Source: a virus. From it: DNA of 64,000 nt. Under the pieces are notes generated by a model. That model worked only from the letters and a program-made list of their open reading frames with translations. It did not search any database and was not told the origin of the DNA. The translations under genes were made by a program, and so were the position numbers. The stretch is from the IMG/VR virus record IMGVR_UViG_3300034082_001517, positions 1 to 64,000 of that record, one strand, 5' to 3'. Shown in pieces: positions 1 through 8,499 of this stretch. Position 1 is the stretch's first letter, and each line of letters begins with the position of its first letter.

Positions 1-199
1 CTATACGCAATTCAGGGTCTGATACGGGGGTTTCCCCAGTTACTGGATCTTTAGGCACTTGAAATAGACCTTTCTCTCGTCTAAATTTGCACAAACCAGA
101 GCTGTCAATTGATCTACGACATTCTTTATCTGCGTATTTATGGTTAGCTGTATGTGGTTCAAATTGCTGATCGCAATTTTCTGCTTGGCATATTTTCAT
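1..199 (-). CDS. Partial Cys-rich protein running off the left edge
   Basis: An open frame starts at ATG 199 and is still open at base 1, so only the N-terminal 66 residues are visible. It begins MKICQAENCDQQFEP, with Cys residues at 4 and 9, then KYADKECRR and a later Cys, which looks like a small zinc-binding knuckle. Such knuckles are common in phage DNA-binding or HNH-associated proteins, but I do not recognise the family. It lies 30 bp downstream of the HNH endonuclease gene in the same direction. The ribosome-binding site is weak. The frame upstream of this ATG is closed by a stop, which supports the start. Confidence 0.55.
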   Translation of the reverse strand, partial: MKICQAENCDQQFEPHTANHKYADKECRRSIDSSGLCKFRREKGLFQVPKDPVTGETPVSDPELRI

Positions 200-229
200 A
201 AGGTTAATTGTACACTATTTGAAACAGAA

Positions 230-652
230 TTATTGCAATTTAAGATTTTTTATAATTTCTTTTTTGCTCTCACGAGCCTCTTTATTTCTTTTTTGCATAT
301 TAACTCTCATCTTTTCACGATGACCTTCTGTTGGTTTCTTACCTTCTCTATGAACAGCACTATGCTCTGCAACTGTACACAAGAACAAATTGGTAACACG
401 ATTATCTGCCTTAATTTCATTAATATGGTGAACAGTTTCCCACGGTTGCAGTAATCTATTTAAATATTGCTCAAACACCGATCTATGCTCGTACACATAA
501 CCTTTAATGCTAAATGGGTGATCTGGGTTTAATATCCGTACATAACCTTTGTCATCTATATACTTGCCGCCGCCATAATTAGGATTATGTTCACCAGAAA
601 CAACTCTTAGTGACCAAGCTATGTCTTGCCGTTTAGAAGCTAGCTCACCCAC
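230..652 (-). CDS. HNH homing-type endonuclease
   Basis: A 140-residue protein starting with GTG two bases after the stop of the preceding tail gene. The N-terminal part (about 20-45) has the NPNYGGGKY...GYVRI pattern seen in phage HNH_3-like enzymes. The core has ETVHHINEIKADNRVTNL (about 72-90), giving the His-His and Asn of the beta-beta-alpha metal finger, followed by EHSAVHR. The C-terminus is basic and Lys/Arg-rich, suited to DNA binding. Free-standing HNH genes in phages cut unmodified or related DNA and spread themselves. Its position directly after a virion gene, outside any recognisable operon logic, fits a selfish insertion. The family call is secure; the target is unknown. Confidence 0.85.
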   Translation of the reverse strand: MGELASKRQDIAWSLRVVSGEHNPNYGGGKYIDDKGYVRILNPDHPFSIKGYVYEHRSVFEQYLNRLLQPWETVHHINEIKADNRVTNLFLCTVAEHSAVHREGKKPTEGHREKMRVNMQKRNKEARESKKEIIKNLKLQ

Positions 653-654
653 GG

Positions 655-1320
655 TTAGACGCTAGCGCCAACATCTTCAACTATTAATTGCAACTTCTCA
701 GTTGAGGTTGGGTTTACACTAATTTGTGGAGCATTAGTTGCTCCAGATGTTCCAAATATGCGAGATACAGATGCAGAAAATGAATTAGCATTTAAGCCAG
801 CACCACTTTCAAGATATATTGAATATGTCCCAGCACCAATTCTTCCATTATCTTGCTTAAATGTTGCACCACTGGTAGCGACATTAGCATTTGCTGCTGT
901 ATTGTAAAAAATATGTGGTGATGGGGTAAAATTCCACTCCATTACTGGACTAGTTGCGCTATAACCAGCTTGCACGGCGTTGAATATCTTTAATGTCAAA
1001 CGGCAATCCTCTGCGCCCTTGCCTAGAACCGTAAACCCTGGGAAAACGCAAGTAACTTTATAGTATCTATTGGAGTCAATGGTAACTCTCTTATCAGCAT
1101 CCCCGACTGGGTTTGTAAGGGCTAAAATTTCAGTGTCCGTGTTTGAAATATTAGAAACAACATTACCCGTTGTTAATTCAATAAACTCAAGAACACCTGC
1201 TGGTTTGGAGTCGTTTGCGTCACGAATCTGCTCTAGATTCATTGACATTTGAGCAAGCCTGTCTGAGCTCAAAGGTGTTCCGTCTGTCCATGATACAAAT
1301 GTATAGTTCTCGTAAGCCAT
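655..1320 (-). CDS. Probable virion (distal tail) protein
   Basis: A 221-residue protein starting MAYENYTFVSWTDGTPLSSDRL, an opening common among phage fibre-associated proteins. The rest is a Ser/Thr/Asn-rich beta-type sequence without cysteine clusters or catalytic motifs, fitting a receptor-binding or fibre-tip domain. It is the last structural gene of the tail block and lies downstream of the S74-type fibre. The -10 box TATAAT ends exactly 6 nt before the ATG, so this gene appears to have its own promoter and a leaderless mRNA. Function is inferred from position and composition only. Confidence 0.6.
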   Translation of the reverse strand: MAYENYTFVSWTDGTPLSSDRLAQMSMNLEQIRDANDSKPAGVLEFIELTTGNVVSNISNTDTEILALTNPVGDADKRVTIDSNRYYKVTCVFPGFTVLGKGAEDCRLTLKIFNAVQAGYSATSPVMEWNFTPSPHIFYNTAANANVATSGATFKQDNGRIGAGTYSIYLESGAGLNANSFSASVSRIFGTSGATNAPQISVNPTSTEKLQLIVEDVGASV

Positions 1321-1326
1321 TTATCT

Positions 1327-1332
1327 ATTATA
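1327..1332 (-). promoter_or_regulatory. -10 box for leaderless transcription of the gene at 655-1320
   Basis: On the minus strand TATAAT is followed by six bases and then ATG, which places the expected +1 on the start codon. No Shine-Dalgarno sequence fits between. Confidence 0.55.
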
Positions 1333-1388
1333 CCTCATTTCTGTTGTCGTATGTATTATATAAAGCTTAACCATATATAGTACAGCTA

Positions 1389-3008
1389 TTAGTTACTTTC
1401 TAACTCCACCACTTTTTGTTCTAAAACTTCTACTTTTATACAGAGTTCTTGGATAGCTTTAGTCAAAAGAGGTGTAATTTTTGAATAGTCAATACCCCAA
1501 GGGTCCTCCCTCACTAGGTCAATATCTTGCTCTGAAGCGTCTATCCCCACACCGACTGCATCAGGGTAGACCTCGTAAAGCTCTTGAGCAAAAAACCCAA
1601 GATGCTCATTACCTTCATCATCTAAACTCCATTTATACAATCTAGGTATCAAGGTATTAATTACGACAATAGCATCGTAAGGTTTATCTACATTGATTTT
1701 TAGCCTGCTATCCGAAGTGGTCAGATAGTTGACACCAGTTGCACTAGTCTGATTTATAGAACCGATTACATTACCTGATTGGTAGCCTGCTAAGGCGAAG
1801 GCTAGATATCTTTCGTTGTTAGGACTTATCCTTTCACGGTTAAAACGAATTTGTGCTGGACCGCCCACCCCCCATCTATCCATTTCTATAACACCCATTT
1901 TAATTTCAGTCTTATTTTGTCCGTCAGATGCTTTGAAAAATGGGGCATAGATAATGTTATTAAATGTATCTAATTGCATTTCACCGCTCAAACCAGGACC
2001 AGAACCATTTGTTAACCCAAAGTTATTAAAATAAAAGTTACCAATTCTACTGCCAGTTTCAGCACTAAGAATTCCTGTTATAGTTGCACCAGTTGCGGAT
2101 AAATCTCCAGCTGAACTGACACTGAAATTACCGTTGGTGATTTGACCATTACTATAGAGGGAGGTGGAGCCAGCAGTAATTGTTGCACCAGAAATTGTTC
2201 CACCAGAAATTGTTCCATTTGCAGTGATTGATCCACTAAATGTTCCACCAGAGGCGTTAATTGTTCCACTGATATTTGCACCTGTTGCTGTTATATTCCC
2301 CCCAGCAGTTACATTAAAGTTGGTACTAGATATTGCTCCAGTATTGCTAATAGCAATGCCTGGAGTGCTAACTGAAGATGCAGTTACAGTTCCTGAAATA
2401 GTTGCGCCAGTTGCGGATAAAACTCCAGCTGCGCTAACACTAAAATTACCATTTTGAATTTGACCGTTGGAATACAGTGCAAAATTATTGGCAGTTAGAT
2501 TACCAGCATTGCTAATATTAACACCTGGGGTGGTGAGAGAATCAGCCGTAATAGTTCCTCTAATTGAAGTATTTGAGAACACAGCATTACCAGCACTAGT
2601 TATAGCCCAGCCTAATGACCCCTGCCCCGAAATAACGCCGTTAGCTTCAATTGTTCCATCAAAGTTATTACTTCTGATCACATTGTTAACCAGAACAAGG
2701 TTTGCAGATAATTCTTCTGCGGTGATAGCTCCCGTTACTATATGGATTGTCTCAATTGAGTTAGGAGATAAACGAATTCCACTTGGACCAAGCACATCTG
2801 TTTTAATAACATTTGAAATAACAGTTTTTAAATTATTAAAATTATTTTGTTGTTTTATTTGTCTTTCATTTGACCCAGCAAATCCAACAATAAAATCGTA
2901 AATGGAATAGGCTTCAGTAGCTATTAACGCAGAAGATGTTCCATTATGATTATGACCACCACTATAGAAAAGTATAGAGCCTTCCGAAACCCCTCTTGAA
3001 TAAGCCAT
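1389..3008 (-). CDS. Tail fibre/spike with C-terminal S74 intramolecular chaperone
   Basis: A 539-residue protein. The middle (about 110-330) is a run of degenerate repeats of the type NISGTINASGG and SNGQITNGNFSV, expected to form a beta-structured trimeric shaft. The C-terminal 110 residues hold the S74 signature: TSDSRLKINV near 430, then IPRLYKWSLDDEGNEHLGFFAQEL and YPDAVG. In this family (phage endosialidases, T5 L-shaped fibre) the Ser-Lys dyad of SDxRLK cleaves the chaperone after trimer folding; Ser and Lys are both present here. The coiled-coil end (VEVLEQKVVELES) fits the chaperone tail. Its ATG overlaps the stop of the upstream gene (TAATG). The receptor is unknown. Confidence 0.85.
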   Translation of the reverse strand: MAYSRGVSEGSILFYSGGHNHNGTSSALIATEAYSIYDFIVGFAGSNERQIKQQNNFNNLKTVISNVIKTDVLGPSGIRLSPNSIETIHIVTGAITAEELSANLVLVNNVIRSNNFDGTIEANGVISGQGSLGWAITSAGNAVFSNTSIRGTITADSLTTPGVNISNAGNLTANNFALYSNGQIQNGNFSVSAAGVLSATGATISGTVTASSVSTPGIAISNTGAISSTNFNVTAGGNITATGANISGTINASGGTFSGSITANGTISGGTISGATITAGSTSLYSNGQITNGNFSVSSAGDLSATGATITGILSAETGSRIGNFYFNNFGLTNGSGPGLSGEMQLDTFNNIIYAPFFKASDGQNKTEIKMGVIEMDRWGVGGPAQIRFNRERISPNNERYLAFALAGYQSGNVIGSINQTSATGVNYLTTSDSRLKINVDKPYDAIVVINTLIPRLYKWSLDDEGNEHLGFFAQELYEVYPDAVGVGIDASEQDIDLVREDPWGIDYSKITPLLTKAIQELCIKVEVLEQKVVELESN

Positions 3009-6000
3009 TACACGACCTTCCTTGCAACTATTGATTGTGTTGCTCCGCCATTAAAGGAAAAGTCAGCACTAATAACCCAATAGTCTCCATCTATTATATC
3101 AAATGAATCCATTGAGGATATTCTTATTCTATCTCCAAGCTGTAATTTAGGCAAAGGCATTATGGTCAAATTAAGTACAGGGACTGGCTCGCTCATTTTG
3201 TTTATTATAAAAGTAGCCAAAGATTGAGCGTAATCTAGGTCAGTAATGAATTGGTTTTCTATGATTACTTCTTTTAGACCATATCTCCTGATATTATCAT
3301 CAAGAGTAGCTTTCTTTTCTTTAACATCCCCAGTCTTGTCTGTTACAACCACTGGTATTCCAGCTATAGAGGCAAAGTGGGCTTCATCGGTAAGTGGGTT
3401 TTTACCTTCAACATAAACGATTTCTCCAGAAACCACATTATTTGAAGCAGCAAGAATCAATTTAGCACCAAATGGTGTTGGATTATATTTAATTAAATCT
3501 ATCTTTGCTGGCTTAGTCAAACTTAAGTTTGTAATTAAGGGGTTTTCAACTTTAAAAGCTGGGGCTTTATCAAACAATAAGTCATAGTTTTTCACTTCAC
3601 GAACTAAAGCCCCCGATGTATGTGAAGCGGCAGGAGTGTCAAATTGCGCTCTCTCCATTGTTATAAATGAATTACTTGATGTGTTACTATACTTTACAAT
3701 CTCATCGTCAATCATCAAATAACCAGATTTTGGAAAGAATGGGCTATCTGTTGATGTCACATTCATACTGGTGGAAGAATTAGATATGTTTGACGAGAGC
3801 GATGTCACTCCCAGTGTAGTAGGGTCTTCTGCTCGCCACAATCCTTGTTTAAAAATTAAATTATTTGCAATACCGCTAACTTTAATAACAACCTTATTTG
3901 TTTGCAATTGAACATTGTAACTTGCTTCAATTATATTTGTTGAATCGTTAAGTGTGTGCTGAGTGTTGGCATGTTGATCAATAGATGATTCAAAGAATCT
4001 ATTGTAATGCTCGTATCTAGCAATCTCTCTTTCGTCAATATAGAAACGACCAAGATCGGCTAGGCTGATATCGTCTATTATTGATTGAACAGTTGCATCA
4101 TTACCATAGATAAACGGCATGACTTGAGCTGGTTGCATTTGTGTTTCTATGTAATGATTTAGAACATCCGCCTCGGACAAACAATTATTGTATAAAATAA
4201 ACTCATCTAAACATAAACTTCTAATGCTTGCAGGTGGTGACTCTACTCCAGCCGCAAATGTTGCCCCTCTTCCGCCAAATGTTAAACTCTTTGATGCCCA
4301 TGAGATAGGAGTCCCCTCTATCACCTCTGTATCTTTCAATACACCGTTGATAAAATACTTAAGCTCCCCAGGCTCATAAGTAACAGCGACATGGCTGAAT
4401 GAACTATTGGAAAGAGCAGTGTTGGAAGAGACAGTTTCTGTCATAACAACTGAGTTTGCCGCTAAAGTCTTAATTTTAAACCCATTACCTGATGAGTTAT
4501 TGAAAAATTCAAACCCAGATGTTGATGATGAATTATTCCAATTACTTACATACTCACCATCGGAAGAAAAAGATCCAGCGTTAAATTTAGCAAACATCTC
4601 TATTGAGAATTCACCAGTGTGGATTGAACTTGATGTGTTTGAGAAATCATAAGAAGAATGGTAAGGAAGCCGTAGATATGAATTTGATTCAAGTAAAATG
4701 CTTCGGCTATCTTTATCAGAGACAACACCAGATGGCTCTGATATTTTCACACTCCCAATATATATCGCATCATTCCTTCTTGCAGACCTTTCAATTATAT
4801 TGACATTCGCAGTAGGAGTCCATGAATTAGATGAAAATGTTAAATAAGATGTTTCACTTTTAACACCAATTTTATCGTTGGCAACCATTGAGTAACATTC
4901 TGAAGCAGCAACATAAGACAATGTACTGTTATATTCTGTACTCAACGATATTGTAAACAATTCACCTGTAATCTTTTGCTCTGTAAAGAATTCAATTCTC
5001 AATTCGTAAGGTTGACCTGCCGTTAAATAATACTCGTCTGATGAAATTACAACTTCTGCGTTTGACCCAGAATCAACGACATACCATTTATCAATAATTT
5101 TTTCTTTGTTTAAATAAACACGAACTCCGCCTTTATTAATATCAATAACAATAGCTCTATTACCAGTTTGGTCTGGAACATAGTAGCCATCAAAAACTCC
5201 ATTGAAGTAACTATCAACCACCGTGTTGGCTATTGATGTAAATTGACCAGATGTATATCTCAACGCATAAGTATTGCTTGTTGATATTTGCTTTGTAGTT
5301 GTCGTTAAAGATGGAGCTATGTAGCCCCTGATATCCAAAGCTTTTTCATATGTTGATAAATTGCGATCATTAGCATCAAGCTTAATATCCCTGACCGAAT
5401 TAAGATCTGTATCTGGTATTTCAACAAAGCGAGCCCGTAGCGATGTAGAAACAATTCTTGCAGAACTAGCTCTGTCTACGCTTTTCTCATCAAAACCCAA
5501 ATGCAAAATAGCCCCATCTTTTACAGATGTTTTTCTAGGATTCAATAAGTATTCTATGTCAGCTCTTGGATAATTTGTCATTAATAATAAATGTTCTACC
5601 GCTTCTGCGACTGTAGATTCCTGAAGTAAGAAACCTTTAGTCACCATTTTTTCATTACCGAACTTACTTCTGTCGGTAAGTGATGCGCTAACAACCATGC
5701 TAGATGAGGAGCCCTGCCATTCGTCAACATAAAACACCCCATACGGAACATATTCAAATATATCAAAAACTATGGCAGCGCCAGCGGTATGAGCTCTACC
5801 GATAGTTCCGCCGTAGCCTCGCTGGATCACATCAAATGAGTTTCCAGTACCTTTCCTAGCCAATACTCTTTCTTTATTTATTGTTCCATCATCAATAGTT
5901 AAAATATAATCATTATTACCACCGCCTGCAGGGAAGCCTGCAACGCTGTTGACACTCCAGACTGTGGAGGAACTAGTTATTGTATTTGAGAGGACTGCAT

Positions 6001-7018
6001 TAACCACGACATTTGTTGATGGATGAATCTCCCATCCAGCATAAATATGAACCCTGATATCTTTTTTCATATATTTGCCAAATGAAGACGAGGAATTGAA
6101 TAAATTAAAATCCTTTTCTGTATTATCAAAGCTTAATGATGCTGTTGAGCTTCCAGTTCCAGCAATTGGCAAACTGGTTTCATGGACATCTCTCACCTTA
6201 GAAACACCAGAGTCAATAACATAGTCAGTCATATCAACCTGGTATATTGGAGATACTTCGTTTACCCTTGCGTAATCTAGGGGGTTCTTTGTCGTATAAA
6301 TAGTTAAGACAATTTTATTAATATCATTTGAAGTTACCCCTTCAAGAAAATGCTCGTGATAATATAATTCGTCTGGTATTTCTGCATCCTCATTGTATAT
6401 TAAGTTTACTGTTTGATTATATGCTTTAATATTATATGATTTAATTTGACCATTATATTCAGATGTTATAATTTTTAATAGATTGACTTTACGCTCTGTA
6501 AAAACATATGTCAAAATAACTGGATCAGTAAACCCGTATCCATTAAGCGTAGCATGGGTATTTGACAAACTTTTGGTTGATGACTGATATCCAAATTCGT
6601 AATTATCATCCTTATTTGCTGGAAGACAATGCCATTGACCATTTGCTGTGATTACTTTGCCATTAATATCTTTTGCATCACACACACCCCATGTAAATGA
6701 CTGGCGTTCTATGCCATTAATTGACTCATTTGGAGTAAAATAAAAATCCCTCTGCCTAGACTGATTAAACTGCACTTCTTTATTTGATAGAGATCTTCCA
6801 TTGGATAGCATCCCTGTAGCATTAAGAATTACAGTTGCATTACTTAGTTGCGAGACAGTATAATTACTTGAAGCAATTTCAACATTAGCGTTTTTTTCAA
6901 TATGCCTGCTGTCCAGCCAATCAACTAGGATGAGTGGTTTGATTCTTTGAGAAATCGCAGATGAAGCGGAGTTAAAAGAGTCTGAAATTTGTTTGTCATA
7001 TAAGCCGTATTGGAGCAT
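3008..7018 (-). CDS. Large minor tail protein with LamG-like domain
   Basis: A 1336-residue protein following the two Dit-like genes in transcription order. Residues about 770-950 resemble a concanavalin/LamG domain (SLLLESNSYLRLPY, then FSIEMFAKFN, then HVAVTYEPGELKYFINGVLKD). Two segments, about 340-410 and 1060-1130, share an odd motif (a short SSS-rich strand, then DDGTINKERVLARKG or DDEIVKYSNTS, then a turn), also seen in the 113-residue protein at 39295-39636. The C-terminus (LPKLQLGDRIRISSMDSFDIIDGDYWVISADFSF) looks like a baseplate-hub end. A role in the tail tip and host-surface binding is inferred. Confidence 0.7.
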   Translation of the reverse strand: MLQYGLYDKQISDSFNSASSAISQRIKPLILVDWLDSRHIEKNANVEIASSNYTVSQLSNATVILNATGMLSNGRSLSNKEVQFNQSRQRDFYFTPNESINGIERQSFTWGVCDAKDINGKVITANGQWHCLPANKDDNYEFGYQSSTKSLSNTHATLNGYGFTDPVILTYVFTERKVNLLKIITSEYNGQIKSYNIKAYNQTVNLIYNEDAEIPDELYYHEHFLEGVTSNDINKIVLTIYTTKNPLDYARVNEVSPIYQVDMTDYVIDSGVSKVRDVHETSLPIAGTGSSTASLSFDNTEKDFNLFNSSSSFGKYMKKDIRVHIYAGWEIHPSTNVVVNAVLSNTITSSSTVWSVNSVAGFPAGGGNNDYILTIDDGTINKERVLARKGTGNSFDVIQRGYGGTIGRAHTAGAAIVFDIFEYVPYGVFYVDEWQGSSSSMVVSASLTDRSKFGNEKMVTKGFLLQESTVAEAVEHLLLMTNYPRADIEYLLNPRKTSVKDGAILHLGFDEKSVDRASSARIVSTSLRARFVEIPDTDLNSVRDIKLDANDRNLSTYEKALDIRGYIAPSLTTTTKQISTSNTYALRYTSGQFTSIANTVVDSYFNGVFDGYYVPDQTGNRAIVIDINKGGVRVYLNKEKIIDKWYVVDSGSNAEVVISSDEYYLTAGQPYELRIEFFTEQKITGELFTISLSTEYNSTLSYVAASECYSMVANDKIGVKSETSYLTFSSNSWTPTANVNIIERSARRNDAIYIGSVKISEPSGVVSDKDSRSILLESNSYLRLPYHSSYDFSNTSSSIHTGEFSIEMFAKFNAGSFSSDGEYVSNWNNSSSTSGFEFFNNSSGNGFKIKTLAANSVVMTETVSSNTALSNSSFSHVAVTYEPGELKYFINGVLKDTEVIEGTPISWASKSLTFGGRGATFAAGVESPPASIRSLCLDEFILYNNCLSEADVLNHYIETQMQPAQVMPFIYGNDATVQSIIDDISLADLGRFYIDEREIARYEHYNRFFESSIDQHANTQHTLNDSTNIIEASYNVQLQTNKVVIKVSGIANNLIFKQGLWRAEDPTTLGVTSLSSNISNSSTSMNVTSTDSPFFPKSGYLMIDDEIVKYSNTSSNSFITMERAQFDTPAASHTSGALVREVKNYDLLFDKAPAFKVENPLITNLSLTKPAKIDLIKYNPTPFGAKLILAASNNVVSGEIVYVEGKNPLTDEAHFASIAGIPVVVTDKTGDVKEKKATLDDNIRRYGLKEVIIENQFITDLDYAQSLATFIINKMSEPVPVLNLTIMPLPKLQLGDRIRISSMDSFDIIDGDYWVISADFSFNGGATQSIVARKVV

Positions 7019-8101
7019 TTAAACTTCCTCTAAACTTATTGAACAATCCCAAAAATACACACCATTTTCAATATCTCTTCTGATTAAAGTTTCGCTATAA
7101 TCTTTCACTAATACATTATAACTCGTTTCAGTGTATGGAGTTGTCCCAGAATCATCTAAATTTATTATTTTAAGAACATGCGATCTGGGGTCGGATGCTA
7201 TATCCTTTATAAAGTCCCGACCTTTTTTGCCATCAACAGTTGATGAGTTGGAATTAGGGAGCCAAGACCATGACAAATTAAAAGTCCTTCTTGCAGCCCT
7301 AGATGAAGACTTATAGTATCTACTGGATCGGTTATTCCAGTTCTTTACTTCAGTAAAGATCGGCTCAACACTCATATCAATAGTTCTATTATGATTGGTT
7401 ATCGGGGACTCGTCCAGCAAAAGGAAAGTTCTAATTAATGAATCATCAATATTTACAATCCCAGCAATTGCCGATGTAGCAAACTTTACTGCTGTAGCAG
7501 ATACTGACCCCACATTCTGCAGGACTATCTTGATTGTTATTAGAATTAGTTTACCAGCAACTGACAACGATACATTTGAACTTAACGCAGTAGACGCAAA
7601 GATTATCTTCCTTGGTATTGCAGATAAATTAGACGATACAACCACATTAGCGGCACCACGAGCTGTTTTTACCATAGATGTAACAATTGAAGCCGCCGAG
7701 CTTATTGCAGATACAGCCAGTGCTGTTTTCACTGCTAACGCCGCAACACTTGTTGTGCAATTTATTGCAGATGAAGCATATGCTATTTTTGTACTTGACG
7801 CAGTTAGTGAAGAAGTTGCACTAATAACAATTAACGCCCCTTCCCTAATATTTGTGCCAACGGTTGCAGTTGCTGATAGTAAGTCAGAAATATTTGCCGA
7901 AGCAAGAACCATTCTTGTAGCGGCAACTGTTGCCGTTGCATCAGCAGATAAATTTGCCGAAATAGATAACAATCTTATTGCATTAACTGTAACGCTAATA
8001 TCACCAGCTACCGCAATAGATACTGCTTCAACATCATCAGCAGTAAAGAAATCTACACCACTATTAAGAGGTTCGCTAAAACTATAGAAACTGTCTGCCA
8101 T
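7019..8101 (-). CDS. Distal-tail-like protein with Ala/Val/Ser repeat extension
   Basis: A 360-residue protein in two parts. The C-terminal 120 residues (RRTFNLSWSWLPNSN...GRDFI...ETLIRRDIENGVYFWDCSISLEE) align by eye with the whole of the next protein upstream in transcription order (RRFFTTNKRSFQITWSYLP...GRTFL...ESVIRRDLKTGCTYYDVSLTLKE), so the two are paralogous tail proteins. The N-terminal 230 residues are a repetitive Ala/Ser/Val/Ile sequence with units like VAATRMVLASANIS and no charged surface pattern, expected to form beta-solenoid or stacked strands. It is one base away from the next gene. A tail-tip ring or fibre-anchor role is inferred. Confidence 0.6.
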   Translation of the reverse strand: MADSFYSFSEPLNSGVDFFTADDVEAVSIAVAGDISVTVNAIRLLSISANLSADATATVAATRMVLASANISDLLSATATVGTNIREGALIVISATSSLTASSTKIAYASSAINCTTSVAALAVKTALAVSAISSAASIVTSMVKTARGAANVVVSSNLSAIPRKIIFASTALSSNVSLSVAGKLILITIKIVLQNVGSVSATAVKFATSAIAGIVNIDDSLIRTFLLLDESPITNHNRTIDMSVEPIFTEVKNWNNRSSRYYKSSSRAARRTFNLSWSWLPNSNSSTVDGKKGRDFIKDIASDPRSHVLKIINLDDSGTTPYTETSYNVLVKDYSETLIRRDIENGVYFWDCSISLEEV

Positions 8102-8103
8102 GT

Positions 8104-8499
8104 TTAGCGCTCCTTCAATGTCAATGAGACATCATAATAAGTACAACCAGTTTTTAAATCTCTTCTAATAACCGATTCGCTATAGGAGTCAACATAGCAG
8201 GTGTATTCCGTAAGACCAGCGTTCGGTTCAAGCTCAACTTGGACAGAAGCCGTTGAAGATGTATTTGCCAAGTTAAACAAAAAAGTCCTGCCAGCTTTAC
8301 TGTCAACTGATTTATCAACTTTGTCTGGAAGATACGACCAAGTTATTTGAAATGATCTCTTATTAGTTGTGAAGAATCTTCTTCTATGACCAGATGCAAG
8401 ATCAACATCATTAGCCGCAATCTCTTCGGTTATAGACAGCTTTCTTCCATGCTCTGTAATAAATGTTCCATTTATTTTGAATAAAGAATTAGTATTCAT
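8104..8499 (-). CDS. Distal tail protein, short paralogue
   Basis: A 131-residue protein directly after the tape measure gene (its ATG overlaps the tape-measure stop). This is the usual position for the distal tail protein that closes the tube. It matches the C-terminal third of the 360-residue protein that follows: both have an R-rich strand, W-S-Y/W-LP, a GR-F segment and (S/T)E-(S/L)VIRRD. The pair looks like a gene duplication in which the other copy gained an N-terminal repeat domain. No catalytic motif is visible. Confidence 0.65.
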   Translation of the reverse strand: MNTNSLFKINGTFITEHGRKLSITEEIAANDVDLASGHRRRFFTTNKRSFQITWSYLPDKVDKSVDSKAGRTFLFNLANTSSTASVQVELEPNAGLTEYTCYVDSYSESVIRRDLKTGCTYYDVSLTLKER

